A DNA stretch of 64,000 nt, taken from NCBI RefSeq assembly GCF_014132155.1, contig NZ_BLJQ01000001.1, positions 186,001-250,000 on the forward strand, written 5' to 3'. This document shows positions 63,073-64,000 of this stretch, piece after piece. Source of the stretch: Gluconobacter sp. Gdi. Lineage in GTDB: Bacteria > Pseudomonadota > Alphaproteobacteria > Acetobacterales > Acetobacteraceae. Below the pieces are notes generated by a model. That model searched no databases and was not told the DNA's origin. It saw nothing but the letters and a program-made list of their open reading frames with translations. Both the position numbers and the translations under genes were made by a program. Every line of letters begins with the position of its first letter. The first letter of the stretch is position 1.

Positions 63073-64000
63073 GCGACGGCAACGAGCGCAACCAGGACGG
63101 AACACAGACCCCATCACAGGGCGGCGAACAGAACAAGACTGGCCGCCTGTCCCTACGCCCCGCAGGACGTCAGGAGGTCGGTCGTACAGTCGACGCTGGC
63201 TCCGTGCGTCAAAGCTTCAGCCACGGCCGCTCAAAGGTCGTGCAGGTTGAAGTTCGCAAGCCCAAGCGCGCAGCTTCCGGCCCGGGTGGCTCGGCTGCTG
63301 GCGGTGCACGTGGTGGTCGTGGTGCTGGTGCTGGCGGTCGCGCCCTGACGGCTGCGGAGCTTGCAACGCGTCAGCGCGTTCTGGAAGCACAGCGTAAAGC
63401 TGCGGTTGAAGAGGCTGCACGCCGCGAAGCCGAAAAGATCCAGATCATGTCGGCTGCAGAAGCAGCCCGCCGTGCCGAGGAAGAACAACGTCTTGCCGCA
63501 GAGGCGAGAGAGGCTGAAGAAGCTGCACGCATCGAGCGTGATCGTCAGGCGATCAAAACCGCAGAAGACGCGCGCATCTTCGCTGAAGAAGAAGCCCAGC
63601 GCGCTGCGCGTCAGGCAGAACGTGAAGCTGAAGAAGCCCAGCGTGCTGCTCCGCTTGACCCGCGTACGCATTCAACGGGTGGCGTGCAGCTAGCAGCCCC
63701 CGTGCAGCGTCTGCGTCCTCTTGCAGAGCGCGCAATTATGCCGGAGCGTCCGGTTCAGACCGCACGTCCTGCGGCTGCAACTCCTGCACAGCCCCGTGGT
63801 GGTGAGACGCTTCATCTGCGTTCTCCCGCAGCCGCGGCGGGTGGCGAAGAAGAGCGTCGTGCTCCTGCTCGCCGCAGTGGTGGTGCACCCAGTGGTCCGG
63901 CTCAGCGTCGTTCCACCCAGCCTTCTCCTCGCAAGAGCCCGGGCGGCAATGACCGTCGTAGCGGTCGCATTGATGTGCGTGCAGCGATTGAAGGCGATGA
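63069..64000 (+). CDS. infB: Translation initiation factor IF-2, N-terminal part (cut by window end)
   Basis: The frame from ATG 63069 is open to the window end, about 310 residues. It has the IF-2 N-terminal region: GRLSLRPAGRQEVGRTVDAGSVRQSFSHGRSKVVQVEVRK, a long Glu/Ala/Arg-rich helical segment (about 105-200), then a Pro/Arg-rich linker. The GTPase domain lies beyond the window. The start overlaps the ylxR stop as ATGA. Confidence 0.95.
   Translation, partial: MSDGNERNQDGTQTPSQGGEQNKTGRLSLRPAGRQEVGRTVDAGSVRQSFSHGRSKVVQVEVRKPKRAASGPGGSAAGGARGGRGAGAGGRALTAAELATRQRVLEAQRKAAVEEAARREAEKIQIMSAAEAARRAEEEQRLAAEAREAEEAARIERDRQAIKTAEDARIFAEEEAQRAARQAEREAEEAQRAAPLDPRTHSTGGVQLAAPVQRLRPLAERAIMPERPVQTARPAAATPAQPRGGETLHLRSPAAAAGGEEERRAPARRSGGAPSGPAQRRSTQPSPRKSPGGNDRRSGRIDVRAAIEGD

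Overview
The window reads as one chromosomal segment of an alphaproteobacterium, most probably an acetic acid bacterium (Acetobacteraceae, Gluconobacter-like). The grounds are moderately high GC, an oxygen- and iron-oriented gene set, a DcaP-type porin, a Hint-domain surface protein, a polyol-type MFS permease and alphaproteobacterial gene orders. The genus is an inference from recall, not a computed match. No insertion sequence, prophage, CRISPR array, rRNA or replication origin was seen.

Layout. 1-4.5 kb is an iron module: a Sel1-repeat protein cut by the window edge, a PiuC-type Fe(II) dioxygenase, and a divergent exbB-exbD-tonB-siderophore-interacting-protein operon with a Fur-box-like dyad between. 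4.5-6.8 kb holds a DcaP-like porin and tRNA-Glu. 6.9-12.2 kb (minus) is a tight operon: AlaC-type aminotransferase, homoserine dehydrogenase, GlpX, RecJ. 12.3-16.3 kb has an OmpA-like lipoprotein, a ClpP homologue whose catalytic Asp is Asn, a ferritin-like protein and recA. 16.5-21.1 kb is flagellar: flgB-flgC-fliE-fliQ-fliR-flhB on minus and fliO-fliP on plus. 21.1-23.4 kb has a gamma-glutamyltransferase-like lipoprotein and a DsbA-family protein.

23.8-27.9 kb combines folate synthesis (folP, a folB-folK fusion, folE) with convergent queE-queC-queD; FolE supplies dihydroneopterin triphosphate to both pathways. 28-29.7 kb is a polysaccharide-export ABC pair, followed by a small Thr-rich ORF, tRNA-Asp and a lipoprotein with two retropepsin-like halves. 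31.5-38.7 kb is a complete chemotaxis operon (mcp, STAS protein, cheY, cheA, cheW, cheR, cheB, cheY, small helical protein) ordered as in rhizobial che operons. Most of cheA plus cheW and cheR is strikingly AT-rich (two sampled lines are 18-27% GC against 57% in cheB).

38.7-47.9 kb: a small unknown, ispE, a TPR protein, a uracil-DNA-glycosylase-fold protein lacking the usual N-terminal Fe-S cysteines, a lytic transglycosylase, a polyol-type MFS permease with a coupled small ORF and palindromic operator candidates, a YqaA-like membrane protein and cytochrome b561. 48-53.1 kb: a tricorn-type periplasmic protease and a Hint-domain protein. 53.3-57.1 kb: ccmA-ccmB and an amino-acid ABC transporter with fused binding protein and permease. 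57.2-60.0 kb: a three-gene operon of two unknown membrane-anchored proteins and a membrane-anchored Clp-type AAA+ ATPase, the best candidate here for an undescribed machine. 60.2-64 kb: rimP-nusA-ylxR-infB (infB cut by the window edge), with a terminator-like hairpin directly before rimP.
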